NCBI GenBank assembly: GCA_022606135.1
Contig: JABYQN010000001.1
Location: 372,001-436,000, forward strand
Source of the DNA: Fomes fomentarius
Lineage: Eukaryota > Basidiomycota > Agaricomycetes > Polyporales > Polyporaceae
Length of the DNA stretch: 64,000 nucleotides
Reading direction: 5' to 3'
The notes beneath the pieces were generated by a model that saw only the letters and a list, made by a program, of their open reading frames with translations, had not been told where the DNA came from and searched no databases. The position numbers and the translations under genes are program-made. Positions 44,642 to 57,648 of this stretch are shown in pieces; position 1 is the stretch's first letter; the number at the start of each line of letters is the position of its first letter.

Positions 44642-46371
44642 CCTGGCTAGACGTGCAGGGAGTCCCTGAGCTTTGTATCACATTGTCCATGTTTGATCAC
44701 AGCAGTGAGCCAATTCGGAATAATACTGGTGTGGCAGCGACTGGGAGGGTACTCCCCCTCACCGAGATCCGATCGGTATCACCGCTCGGCTTCCTCCGGT
44801 CAACGTAACTCCAGACCTTCAACGTAACAAGCTTCAGTCAGCAGGCGAACCGCCACCGTGCCAAGTTCCTTCTTATGCCCCCCTCATGACCAGTTCATAT
44901 GACTATTTGAGGTCTTACACGTACCACTTCAGTGCCTAGGCACCGCAATAATGCAGGGTTCGATCACAATGTTCAAGTTGTGACTCGTGCCACATACCAC
45001 CACCACATGGGCACACACGGACTCATAGCTATGCGCAGATGGCAGACAGCCTAATATGTACGTACGTATGCGTCCGGCAAGCCCGATCACACATTCAAGC
45101 ACTGGGGTTGGTAATCTCGCACCACTGCAAACATACACCCACAACTCGTCAATCACCCGTCCCGCAAATGATCGCCGCCGAACCCCAAACATCAGCATAC
45201 TCGCGTCAGGAATCTTCGAGGCCTCACCGGCCTCCCTCACAACCACGAATGCACCATGCGTCCCATACACCCCCTTTTCCGAGTTCTGCAAGTGCTCGCC
45301 CTCAACACTACTGGCGATCCTGTCCGCCCGTCGATCCGTCCGCAGAGGCCTCGCCAACCAGTCCACCTTGAGCGAGGCCTTGATTGCGTTACTCGAACTA
45401 CGCCTTGAACCCGGCCTCGAGGCTCCTGACTTGATGGGAGAGCTAGAACATGTATAAGTATTCAGTATCCAAGCCTGTTCATCTCAGCTGCCTCATCTAT
45501 ATCCCCCTGTTTACATACCTCCCCTCTATTCCTTAGCGTCTCGACTGCAGGTTGTGTGCACCACGACCGTGTTCGCTTTCACTCCGAGTCTGCCCTATTC
45601 CCTCCGGCGGCGCAGCGCATGCTGGTCTCGCGCCTACGGTATCTACTGGCAGACCGGTAGGTCTACGTCTGCATTGCCTGATTTTGTAGCACTGAGACCG
45701 GCTCTTGCATTCGTGGGCTGCAACACCCTCGTAGTAGTGTGCTACGCAGGGGCCGTGGTTGCTGGGTGCCAGGACACCGGCGGCTATTCTGGGTTGCAAC
45801 GCCATCGCTTTGCATGCGCGCTTTGACCCCTTGGACCCCGACGCCGCGCGCGACGCAACGTGAGTGGTCAGGATCTTCCCGTCTCACTTTCCTTTGGCAT
45901 AGAGTGGTTAGTAGGCCGACTCACTGATGTGCTGGACCTTCAAAGTCTTGGTGTTGTGTGTTATTCTGCATCTGTACTTATACCTAGTGATCGCTGATAA
46001 ATTCGTATTTTGTCCCACCCGGCGCCTGCTCGAGTTGTGTTATGAAGTGTATAGTCATTTTCTTGCGTCGCAATCTTGCCATCGTGAGGTCTGGCACCTT
46101 TGACGATGTGCTACGCCAATCCGCTTCTAACTGCCAACGTCCGCAATTTGCGCAACGAGCTCGGAGATCATCTAGGTCAAAGCGTTGGTCCACGTAACAC
46201 AATCGTTCATACCTGAACAATACACACAAGTATCCATCCTCACGCCGAGACAATCGTAGCTGCCATAGCTTGGACCACCCGGCAGACCACGCGGCGCGAC
46301 CATCACCTGCCGCGTGGGTGGCAAGTCAAAGCAGAGACCCACAGCGTTCACTGACTCCTCAGCTATAAAAG
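44642..46371. other. 1.7 kb low-content region with a dispersed repeat fragment
   Basis: No convincing gene. About 45215-45345 contains CCTCACAACCACGAATGCA, CGAGTTCTGC and CCGCCCGTCGATCCGTCCGC, which recur in the same order in reverse orientation at 53741-53845; a shorter piece recurs near 60380-60412. A plus frame ending GELEHV at 45457 is open but unsupported. Confidence 0.45.
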
Positions 46372-46379
46372 ACCGCCCG
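46372..46379 (+). promoter_or_regulatory. TATA box of the leucine-rich orphan
   Basis: TATAAAAG about 70-75 bp upstream of the ATG at 46447. The 5' UTR sequence that follows is also present in the copy at 59.8-60.4 kb. Confidence 0.5.
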
Positions 46380-46446
46380 AGTGCACACGACTGAGTCAAC
46401 AACAATCTTCCCTTCTCTCGACCTCTGAGACACTCCTCCACTCGAG

Positions 46447-47470
46447 ATGGACACGGTCCATCATCGTCTTGATGCTCTACCGCACCGCGCTCAGTCGCGT
46501 CTCACAGACAAACTTCTCAGGCACTGTACCCCTCGTTGCACGGGACGCCGCAGGCTCGCAGCATCCATTCCTCAGTAGGTGCGTTCTCGTACCCGTTTTT
46601 GTGCTGCCATACCTGATTAAACCCACAAGAAGCAGAACGATGCAGGCCGACTCAGAACAGAACACCCTAGGACTCGTATTCCAGGTTCCTTTGTCATCCA
46701 CTTGCTGGAGCATGGCTTTTGCTGCCAGGATCTCGGGACGGGGATCCTTAATCCAGATCACCGTCCGTACGCCTGTTGTACCACCCACCGGACCTGAACA
46801 GTTCCGCTTTCCAAGGCGTACACACAATCCGGCTGCAGAATTGTCCTATTCTGTGCCCATCGGCCCTGCTTACCACTGCGGCAAGATGGACCTCACTGGA
46901 AGTGCTCGTCCTCCACTGCAACATGCTCTCGGATCAAGACTCGACCTCCCTCACCAGAGCCATACTGTCACATTGGAAAACTTGCAGGAATTAGACGTGA
47001 AGAAGGACCGCCCCGACCGGTTACTCCGCATTCTGCCGCACCTTCGCCTTCCATCTCTAGTGCTGAAGGGCAAGTTTACCATCGACTGCGACTGCTCCGA
47101 GTCTATTGATGGACCGCGTACCGCCGCTTCATAGAGGTGAGTGCGACCGTGACCGGTAGAACTGGCACGTTTCACGCGGAGATACTGATGAGCGACTTGC
47201 AGAAGGCGCATCGGCGGACCCATTGCCATGGGACTACCGTTACAGGCTTGTTGCTCCTGTGACCGTCAATATTGGGTCTCGGAACCTCAGGAAGTTCAAG
47301 TTACGGCGGAGACAACAGCCTCGGACTATCACTTATCAGAACGGCTTTCGACCCACCCGCCCGGGTGGCAGGTCCTTCTCGAGGTCCCCTTGGGCGACTT
47401 GGTGCTCTTCCGTGGGACGCCTATGGGACGTGATGTATCCCCCATTCGACCCTTGCTCACTTCTTCGTGA
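46447..47470 (+). CDS. Leucine-rich orphan protein (LRR/F-box-like style), model approximate
   Basis: Exon 1 reads MDTVHHRLDALPHRAQSRLT then DKLLRHC. Further along, frames give GVHTIRLQNCPILCPSALL, TSLEVLVLHCNMLSDQDS and DRLLRILPHLRLPSLVLKGK, with leucine spacing typical of degenerate LRRs in Agaricomycete F-box-like proteins. A possible last exon ends RGTPMGRDVSPIRPLL. The pieces are in different phases and I could not fix all introns, so start and general character are firmer than the exon structure. A homologous segment lies at 59792-60319 on the minus strand. Confidence 0.45.
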
Positions 47471-48028
47471 GGATTGTGTAACTTGTAACTTGTTGATCAA
47501 CATTATAAATGCACGGCCATAAAATTGCCGTATTAGTTTTTAACACCGTTAAGTCACGTATTGAGAGCGTGAGCCTGTCTTGACTCCAGGCTCTTTCGCC
47601 TCCAAAAGGTCGCCGTGTATCTGATGCCTTATCCGCAACCCAGGAGTCTGGCAACGGCATCGTGTATAGCAGCAAGCCATAGCCTGGCTCTCCTATGTGG
47701 TGTCCCCTAGGCAGACTCAATCGTACATATGATCTATGGGCAGGGGGAAGGGTCACTGCGTTCGAAGTATATTATGATCGCTGTGGCGGCAGCCGGCGTT
47801 GTAAGTTGAGTATGTGTTCGATGTTGCGACTCCTGAGCGTCTATCAGGTCGGCGTGCCAAAGGACACGAGTCTGAGCTGAAGCGAGGAGTAAGATTGTGA
47901 TGATATAACTCGCAAAGCATGTCGTAGAGATACATGGAGATGGCAGTCATAGATATTATGTATCAGAGCTCACACATGTATAGCGTAGTAGCAATCAACG
48001 AGGTGCAAGGAGGGGGGGACTTGCCACT
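47471..48028. other. Intergenic between convergent genes, no supportable gene
   Basis: 3' flanks of the leucine-rich orphan and YPT1. Confidence 0.45.
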
Positions 48029-49041
<1,013 letters not shown>

Positions 49042-49445
49042 CGTGTCGGTTGAAACTGAAGGAATCCAGACGTATCTGAGGATGTGTACAACCGTCCTGG
49101 GGCCTGGGCAGGTCGTGGAGTCCAGGTTCAAGTTGGGTGGTCCAGCTCAGCAGAAGGGAGGGTCAGGGGTAACGCCAACCGGTGTTTGAGCACTGCTTTC
49201 TCGCCGCTGGCTGTCTGGGTGCCTTTGGCAGGAGAGATACTAGCGAATGGGCAAACAAGCCCGGTCATTTCGGGGTGCATCATGATCAAGGTGTGATTCA
49301 AGCGCTCGCGGCACCGCCCGCTTACGGCCTTTGATTATGTCAGCTATTTGGTCCAGAGCCTTTTGCCAAACATCCATCTGGCGCTTAGGGAGCCCAGCCT
49401 CCAGCCACAGTTCCCCTCCGAACCTATCGCCGTGACTTGCAATAG
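49042..49445. promoter_or_regulatory. Divergent upstream region, YPT1 / REV1
   Basis: 404 bp containing both promoters. No TATA element obvious. Confidence 0.4.
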
Positions 49446-52400
49446 ATGCCCTTGTTAACCCAGGGCAGCAGCCACTCCTCAGACTACTTTGACGACGATC
49501 CAGACTTTGTTAGAGCTCTTGGCGAGTTTGACATCCCGGTGCCTGAATCCATCGAAGACGAAGAACCACCGCTTGCACAACGTCCCAAACCTCTAGACGA
49601 TGAACCACCGCCTCCAACCCAACCATCTCGCAAGCGTGCAAGATCCCCGCTGCACGAATTCGATGACGAGGCTGGGACATCGTATCATAATACGTTAAAT
49701 GCAGTGGATGCGTTCGACGAAGGTGAGGGCTACTTGGGCTCCAATACGTATGGCGCCTCGCGTTTCGGCGAGTTTGGCGAGTATATGTCGAGGAAGAGGG
49801 CGAAGCTGCAGATTCAGAACACGGAGATGGATGATGAGGACGACGAGTCACTAAGGAGTAGTAAGATCTTTCAGGGTCTGCAACTCTATGTGCGCACATC
49901 CCCCCAGCTCAGTGTGGTAGGAATGCTAAGCGTATGCGCAGATCAATGGCTGGACTGAACCGTCCGTGCAAGACTTGCGGAAGCTGATCATTCAGCATGG
50001 TGGTGTATTCCATGCATATCTGGACAAGAAGTCGCTCGTGTAAGTCTTGTTTCACCGCCTTTGCATGCGTTCCTTCACAATATACCCCCAAAATGAGCGC
50101 CAGGTCGGCACGGTATGTGCTCAGACAGCTCAGGAGTAACTGGCTCACTTGTTGTCCAGAGCTAGTGCAGACATTGCCTGTGCATTTTGGCTCTATACTG
50201 GCGCAACTCTGGACAATATCTGGACCAGTTGTATACAGTATGTGTAAAATGTCCAGCTTGTGGGGGTGTAGCTGACTATGTACGATTAGGTAGAACTCTT
50301 TGGGTTTCACACCGGATTGACCTCTCGTTTACAGAACCCATGTCATCACATGCTCACTCACGCCCGCCAAAGTTCGCGAGTTCAAGCACATGAAAGTCGT
50401 TAGCCCAGAATGGCTCGTCGACAGCGTGAAGGCGGGTGCGCTTCTACCATGGCACGACTACATCTTTCGTCCGGGGGAACGAGCCGAGCAGACTCAGGGT
50501 CGGCAAGTTGGACAGAAGTCGCTCTTCGACAAATCCGTCTCTCAGGCTCCTAAGCCTTCGGTTCAAATGCCTATATCCGTGGACGACGACAATACAAGGG
50601 ACACAGTGCTTACCTTGGAGCAACCGGCAGGTCCTTCGAAGCTCCATATCGTGGAGAAGCCGACGGTCACTCCACCTCGTACGCCTCAGAAGCAAAAGCA
50701 GGCTCTCCTGAGCCCGCGCAAGTCAGCTCCTGCAACTCCCTCTCGTCCACTTTTCACGACCGATCCCTCGACCCCAGAACAAGCCGAGCATGTTCCCGGA
50801 TACGCCGCGTTCAAATCAAACCCTAATGCGGAACGCGCGATGGCCGATCCAGCATGGCGTGCGGCACACACGTCAGTCGCACCGGACTTCATCGAGGGAT
50901 ACTACAAGAACTCGCGTCTCCACCACCTATCGACGTGGAAGGCCGAGCTCAAAAACCTCGTTGCGGAGGCACAGGAGCGCGCGGAGAACGGAGGACCGGA
51001 GGCGTGGAAGAAGATGGCGCAGGAGACCAGTGGTGCACACGATGGGCCGATGAGCGCCAGCCAGACTGCTGTCGACCGCATCGTGCAGGAGAACCTCGGC
51101 GGGAGGGGACTGGGCAGCAGTGGGTTCGAGAGCGACGTGAGTATGCGTGGCGCGAAGCTCGTCAAGCAAGCCACAGGCAAAGGCAAGAGCAAGGAGAAAG
51201 CCATGGACGAGGAGCGCGTCATCATGCATTGCGACTTCGATAGCTTCTTCGTCTCTGCGGGTCTTGTCGACCGTCCGCATTTGCGCGGTAAGCCTGTGGT
51301 TGTGTGCCATTCCCAGGGAAATACAGGTGGTGCGTCGAGTACGAGCGAGATAGCGAGCGCGAGTTATGAGGCTCGTAAGTTCGGCATCAAGGGCGGTATG
51401 AGGTGTGTCCGTCACCCTCTTCATTCCTTATGCATAGATTGATCGCTCGCTGCCAGCCTTCAGCAAGCTCGTAAACTATGCCCAGCTGTTATGACTATTC
51501 CATACGAGTTCCAGCGGTAAGTCTGCGCCTTCGTTGCGTTGCATAAGAGACGCTAAGTGTAATCATAAGATACAAGCAGTTCTCTCTGCAATTCTACACA
51601 ATTTTGATAACCCACGCCGATGATCTCCAAGCTGTTTCAGTCGACGAAGCTCTCGTCGATGTGACGAGCAGCGTTGCTCGCATTCGCACAGAGTTGGCCG
51701 AATGCTCAGAACCAGCAGGAGAACCGAGCGACCCAGCCAAGGATTTCGCAGAAGCCATCCGCGCACAAGTCCGGAAGATAACTGGATGCGAAGGTACGCA
51801 CTTCATTCCCTTGCCCGCCAATACCCTAATCACCAGTGGCGACAGTGAGCATTGGGATAGCAAGCAACATCATGCTGGCACGACTCGCCTCTCGACGCGC
51901 GAAGCCGGCCGGCTCCTTCCACCTCCGTGCGGAGGACGTGGCGGAGTTTCTTGCGCCGCTCGACATCGACCAGTTACATGGTTTTGGGTACGCCGCGCGG
52001 CAGAAGGCTCTTGACAAGCTCGGGTCGACGAACTTGGGCGAGCTGACGAAGAAGAGCAAGGCGACCCTGTGCGAGGCTCTCGGGAAAGGGATGGGTGAAA
52101 CGCTCTACAACGCACTCCGGGGCGTCGATGAGCGGCAGTTGGAGAGCGATAAGCCGCGAAAGTCTGTCTCGTGCGACATCAATGTGAGTTTCCGCATAGC
52201 TGCAACTGCTCGACGGGACTAAAGCCTTGTAGTATGGTATCCGCTTCGAGAACAACGAGCAGGCAGAGACGTTCATTTACCAGATGGCGGAGGAGGTATC
52301 TCGTCGGCTGAAGAGCATCGACATGCGTGGGCGATCGCTTACCCTGAAGATACTCGTGCGGGACCCGAGTGCTCCTGTCGAGGCCCCCAAGGTCGGTGGG

Positions 52401-53712
52401 TATGTTTCTTGATAAGCATTCAAGCCGTTCATGTCCACTGTAGTTCCTGGGGCATGGCATATGCGAAGCGTACAACAAGCAGGCTCCACTCATCGCTCCA
52501 GGAGGGCGGGCGACGAGCGACGACAAGGTCATCGGAGAGCATGCTTGGCGGCTGCTGAAAACCTTCAACATCGATCCCAAAGAGTTGCGCGGAATTGGGA
52601 TTCAGGTTCAAAAGCTCGAGAAGGCGTCAGGCCCCCAAGAAAGCGAGCTCGGTCAGGCAGTCTTGCCATTCAAACGGGTCGGGCCGGCGACGAAGCCGCG
52701 GCGAGCGGTGACGCCACAAATAGCTGTCCAGCCGCCTTCGCAGGACGACGACATCCAAGTGGTTGAGCCGCCAGCGAAAGGCGAATCGCCGGCTGTTGAC
52801 CTCCCGTCATTCTCTCAGGTAGACATGTCCGTGTTCGAGGCGCTGCCCGAGGATGTACGACAAGAGCTGGAGGCGGAGTACAAGCGTCGTTCAGTCACGC
52901 CTGGCCCTGCACCGAAGGAGGCTTTACCTGCACTCGAGGCTGCCTCTCCCAAGAAAGTAGGCGCAAGGGGTGTCAGCGTGAAGCGGATCACGAGACAGCT
53001 TGCGCCGCGTAACAGGCCCGTCCTCTCGCCGACGACGAAGCTGTTCGCGAAACGGGTGTACGCGTCGTCGATCAACGTCACCGAGCGCGAGCTCCGCAAG
53101 TACGGCATCGATCCGGAAGTCTTTGCTGCGCTTCCAGCGGAGGTGCAGCGCGAGCAGCTCGCGGCGCACCGTGCGCCCGGGGTGACGGTGTACACTGGGG
53201 AACGCAAGGTGCTCAAGCCTAGGGTGTACCGCGGGAAAGGGTGGACGAAGGGCCTTGTGTTCCGGCCGCCTCCGCCGCCCAAGGCGGTGTGGGTCGAGCG
53301 GCCGACGCTGAAGCAGCAGGGGAAGGAGAAGGGGGAGAAGCTGTGCTTTACGGAGAAGGAGGACGTGCAGGGCGTGATCGAGACGTGGGTCAAGAGCTTC
53401 AGGGAGCACGCGCCGAACGAGCGGGACGTGGACTACTTTGCGAAGTTCCTGGTCCAGTGTGTCGATGGAACGCGCTCGAGCGACTCGGGCGTCGAGAGGG
53501 CGGTCGCGGTCGTGAAGTGGTGGCTTGTTCTCCTGCGGAGGTATTTTGGGGTATGGGAGCACGCGCCCGATATCGAGGGCGTGACGGAGCGTCCGGTGAG
53601 GGTGACGTCGGAGTATGTGGGCAGGGCGTGGTGGCGAGGGTTCAGGGAGGTGAAGGAGAAGATGGACATCGCTGCCCGTAAGAAGTTTGGAGGGTGTCTG
53701 TCGTTAAAGTGA
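49446..53712 (+). CDS. REV1: DNA repair deoxycytidyl transferase REV1
   Basis: Y-family translesion polymerase and scaffold for Pol zeta. It starts MPLLTQGSSHSSDYFDDDPD. The BRCT domain runs across introns 1-2: FQGLQLY-INGWTEPSVQDLR, LIIQHGGVFHAYLDKKSLV, THVITCSLTPAKVREFKHM. The catalytic core has VIMHCDFDSFFVSAGL, EARKFGIKGGMR-SLQQAR, YKQFSLQFYTILI, VSVDEALVDVTSS (metal-binding Asp and Glu), VSIGIASNIMLARLASRRA and GFGYAARQKALDKLG. The tail has two ubiquitin-binding motifs, FEALPEDVRQELEAEY and GIDPEVFAALPAEVQRE, and a Rev7/polymerase-binding C-terminal domain. Introns include 49890-49941, an unusually long 50040-50334 (295 nt) and 51403-51457. Confidence 0.93.
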
Positions 53713-53740
53713 ATATATTCGAACCAACAGGCCTATGCGG

Positions 53741-53845
53741 ACGGATCGACGGGCGGACGGAATCGCAAGTGGGCACTCGCAGAACTCGGGATAGACAGTG
53801 TATGGGATGCATTCGTGGTTGTGAGGGCCCAGGATCGCCGGTGAG
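53741..53845 (-). repeat. Dispersed repeat fragment (copy of 45215-45345)
   Basis: Reverse complement matches several blocks of 45215-45345 in order, including ACAACCACGAATGCA and GTCCGCCCGTCGATCCGTCC. Lies between REV1 and a FunK1 relic. Confidence 0.5.
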
Positions 53846-53953
53846 GCCCTGAAGTTCGGTGAGTATGCTGTTGGGTCGAGTCGAGTCTGTCTGCTGACAT
53901 CTTCATCCCCGGTTGCGACACATACCTCTCGTTGTTGAGAGCCAACAGCTGCG

Positions 53954-54460
53954 ATGGCGTTAGCTCTGAGGATGGATTACAATAGATTCAGCGTGAGTAC
54001 CCGGGCAGCACCCGCGAACGCCCAAAAGCTAGAAAACCACAAGGTGTTGCTCAACCTATTCGACGACCTGCTGCAGCGCGAGTGGCCGACAGATGACAAG
54101 TGTGGGGATCTCCTTTGTGAAGATCCCTCCAAGGCCCACGTCCCTCAGATGCCCTTGAATAATCTCCTCGTCCCTCTTGTGATCGCTCGCCTATAGGATG
54201 GATGCAGTTGACAACGGGAAGCCAAAACTCAAACGTGTACGCAAGAGCGCGGAGAGTCGGTCACAGATGCCTGCTATACCCGAGGCAGACAAGGAGTCCG
54301 ATCTACCTCAGGTGGAGGATCCGGAGCCAGCTCCTAAGACTCGTGTCGGCGGACTACACGATTTGGACGCGGATCGGGGTCGACGTACAACCTCCGCAAG
54401 TCTTCTCTGCGACCTCCGTGTCAGTGCGATAGGAGTGTGGTCATAAACTTCTGTGTTACT
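53954..54460 (+). pseudogene. FunK1 C-terminal relic
   Basis: Frames read QKLENHKVLLNLFDDLLQRE then WPTDDKCGDLL, matching the FunK1-3 tail LENHDAFLSLLDEKLKLDWP. Next come PKLKRVRKSAESRS and STYNLRKSS, matching its APYNLRRNKS end. The parts are in different phases and no kinase core is present, so this is a decayed tail fragment. Confidence 0.65.
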
Positions 54461-55129
54461 AAGCAGTTAGCACACCAGGCGCATGGGACGCAAGGTAACT
54501 TGAGACGAAAGAAGGGTGTCAGATGAAAAAGTAAGCAATAATATGTAGTCTTCAAGCCCTTTCGGGTCGAGACAGGTCCGAGAAAGTTATCGTCACACAA
54601 CGAAGGAGAGCAAACAAACAACTCTGCGAGGCAACAGCGGGCGGTACGCACAAAAAAGCGACATGAATTTAGGGGAAGGCGGCATATCCGCAGGCGTCGG
54701 TCTCCAGCGCATCCTCGATGTCGCCATACGTCCGTCGACTGTGATCCTGGAAAGTACCGTTGTCCAGCGCGTGGTAGCGTGTGGTGGGTCTTCGCGGATC
54801 TGGTGGAGAAGTCGTTCTCGTTCACTGGTGGGCGACGATAGTGATTGTGCTCATGTGTCTCATCCAACGGTGTTTGGGTCCGCGCGATACACCGGAGGTA
54901 TAGAACGATTGGGGTAAAGGAGACGATGAGAGGGTACGTACTCGTCTTTCACCGTGATGCCCAGTCTCTAACCAGTGTGCGACATACGAAAAAAAATCGA
55001 CGAGATGTCTGGGTCGGATAGGTTCGCATCAGGAGGAGGATACGACTGCAGATAAATTCCAAGACACGACACGAAGGATGACAATCCGCGGATTCTTGAA
55101 GCCCAAAGCAGTCAAGTCCAGGGTTGTAT
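54461..55129. other. Intergenic, no supportable gene
   Basis: Shares scattered short matches (for example GAGAAGTCGTTCTCGTTCAC at 54808) with 62333-62352, which may be eroded edges of the 55.1/62.5 kb duplication. Confidence 0.4.
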
Positions 55130-56345
55130 GCTGGAGTCCTCGCCGCAGCGAGAGGCGAGCGGTCGAGCGACGTGAAATTTGGTGGATGTGGTTCGGTGGC
55201 AGGAGTCAACTAATCAATTAATCAACCTTAGGACCCGTTGGCGCCTATACATGCTGGCACTCTGTCGTCGCCTTCTTACATTTGCCACTACGACTACCAG
55301 GTTTCCTTTGATGGAAACGCACAGGCAGTCTCAGAACGCATCACAAATACTTGAACGAGGGGAGGGGTAAGGGGAACAGCACTACGGTACATGCTTTGAT
55401 ACATATGACGTCGTCTGGTGCTTATGATGTACAATCGGAGACTAAACCCATGAGACCTGCATGAGACATCAAATGAGGAGGACAATTTGAGCGCAAGTCC
55501 TTCTCATCAAGCCGAGCTGGAAGGTGCAGATTTCGCAACTTTCTCGTTGCGCACAACTTTCTTCGTACGCGTGCCTGCTGAAGAGCGTCAGCACTTCGGC
55601 TACAGCGCAAAACCCACTCAACGAAACTCACCCTTTGGCTGCTTGGGCTTCAAAGGAGCCCTGTGCCACTGCCACTCGAAGGGATCGAGGTACCACATGA
55701 GATGCACATCGGGTGCTACGGACGCAACCATCTCCTGCAGCTTCGCGACCGCCTCGGGTGACGGTATCCCAAAGTAGTTTGTCCCGATTGTCAGGGTGTA
55801 CTCGGCCTTGAACTCCGAATCGTATAGCAGGAAGACACGGGCCATCCTCTCATACTCCTCTGTCTCAGGGATACCAAGAAGCGAGCGCAGGGCGATAGCG
55901 AAGCTCACGCCCAGGATGGTCTCGAGGATGTTGTCGTTCTCTTCCTCCCAGGCCTCGTCTGGGAACGTTAATTCTTCGCCATTTGAGTCGAACATCCCGG
56001 CAGTGGGAGGACCATCACACCGCTCGATGGTATCGGGGAAGTAGCGGCAGGCCAGCTCCATCAACTTGTAAGGCCCGAGCCTCCAGCCGAGCCTCATTGT
56101 GGGTGGCTTCAGCTGAGCGGTGCGGGAGGGGATAAGGTAGCTAACGGGTACAATGGGACCTGGAAGCGGTTGTTGCGCAAATATGCGACGTCTCTCCTGC
56201 GGAACGTGAGCAATTGGCCGGAGAGATAATCAACGACTACGGACTTACTCCTGGATGGCTATACGTAAGACCATCTCTCGGGGCGAAGAGGACCTCCGGA
56301 TGAACATAGATGGGAGCGGGGTGGCTTTTTTGTGGTTGTGCCATG
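55130..56345. repeat. Direct segmental duplication, left unit
   Basis: Highly similar to 62515-63690 in the same orientation, 7.4 kb away, covering the orphan gene, its 3' flank and its first exon. Small indels distinguish the two. Confidence 0.75.
55507..56344 (-). CDS. Duplicated orphan protein, copy 1
   Basis: Three exons. Start 56344, MAQPQKSHPAPIYVHPEVLF then APRDGLTYSHPG, a 51-nt intron, ERRRIFAQQPLPGPIVPVSY, RLGWRLGPYKLMELACRYFP, DEAWEEENDNILETILGVSF, LTIGTNYFGIPSPEAVAKLQ, LMWYLDPFEWQWHRAPLKP, then an intron and a basic tail AGTRTKKVVRNEKVAKSAPS ending at TGA 55507. Soluble, no signal peptide; Trp/Tyr-rich middle. No family recognised. The second copy at 62858 preserves frame and splice sites, implying the protein was under selection at least until recently. 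Confidence 0.7.
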
Positions 56346-57648
56346 ACGTGCGTAGCAGAAGATGCGTACTTACCACGAACGTCGTGATTTTATACTGAAA
56401 CGTCATCAGTCGACGCATCACGAAAGTCGAACATGGGCGAGGTTTTCCGTTTGGATAAAATACAGGAGTTGTTATAAAAGCAAGTTTATTTTTTATTTCT
56501 TTTTTTATTTTTTCCATCCTTTGAATAAAAGAAAAATCAAGAAAAAAATAATAGACAAATTTCTAAAATAAATTAAAAAAAGATGTTTCTCAAGCAAAGA
56601 CAAACACGGGGCGCATACACTCAGTTTGACTCACTTCGGACCAACACCGAATCGATTGTCCTGACTCCTCTATTGTTCTGATCACTATTGTTTCGATTCT
56701 TGCAATTGTCATCCGACGGGCAATGACCGAATTGTTCCACCAGAACAGGTGAGGCTACCGGCACCGTATCACAAGCCGGACCGTGACATACTTAGGTTAC
56801 GCGCTACGATACATCTCGTTTCTTCGAGTCCAACGCCAGCTTTAGTACACGGCGTTGGTACCCGAGTACCCTTGTATCTCGCCTCAGACCTCGTCCTCTC
56901 AGATCCCGCCGGGCTCGGGGGCCTGCCCGTTATACCTGCTAGCTCAGAGGACTGTCACACAACGTTTACAAGGCGGGTTCGAGTGCGAAAAAGCCATTAC
57001 ATACATACATAACGTTAGAGCTGTAACAGGAAATCGTCCAGAAATCGATCGACTTGATCCCTAACGAGTGCCAGATTGTATGCAAAGTTGCAAACTGGAA
57101 TGGGTGATGGGTCGATAGCTCCCTCAAAACCCCGGGCCGGAATCATGCTAACAGAGGGGCCGCCACATAACATAGACATCTTTCGGGGAGCTGGCGGTGG
57201 TTATGTGCACTTCTATGACATTTAATCGATTTCCTTATCATTTCCCTGACTAGAATGACACGTTGTGACACCATCAGGCGGATATCATGATCGTGCTCAC
57301 TGCTGGCCAATGCGCACCTCCACTGGCACGCGGAGGGTTGTACTTAGCGAAGTTCTGCCGAGAATACAATTGTCTCTGGAGCAGCGGCCACGGCGGAGCC
57401 TCGGCTGACGAGCTTCCACGTAGGAAGCTGTATGACAATAACCGATTCCAGAATTGCCATTGTCGCCGCTGGTGAACAAAGTAGAGTAGTAAGAGGGTAT
57501 TGTCCGCTCAATGAGTCCGTGTATTGGGGCCAGTGGGAACCTGGCCACTGCTAAACGTGCCTATATATTACACACCACGCCGCATCGTATCTTAACGTAT
57601 CTTGTCTTCTTTCCTGCACATACTCACTAGCTCAACTTGATTTTTACG
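56346..57648. other. Intergenic with an AT-rich block
   Basis: No gene recognised. 56455-56584 is a conspicuous A/T island. TATATATT near 57562 may be the TATA element of the gene at 57649. Confidence 0.45.
56455..56584. other. AT-rich island with T and A homopolymers
   Basis: About 130 bp mainly of T runs then A runs (TTTATTTTTTATTTC; AAAGAAAAATCAAGAAAAAA), in sharp contrast to the GC-rich surroundings. Possible origin-like, matrix-attachment, or inserted AT-rich (organellar or retro-tail) sequence; cause unknown. Confidence 0.5.
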
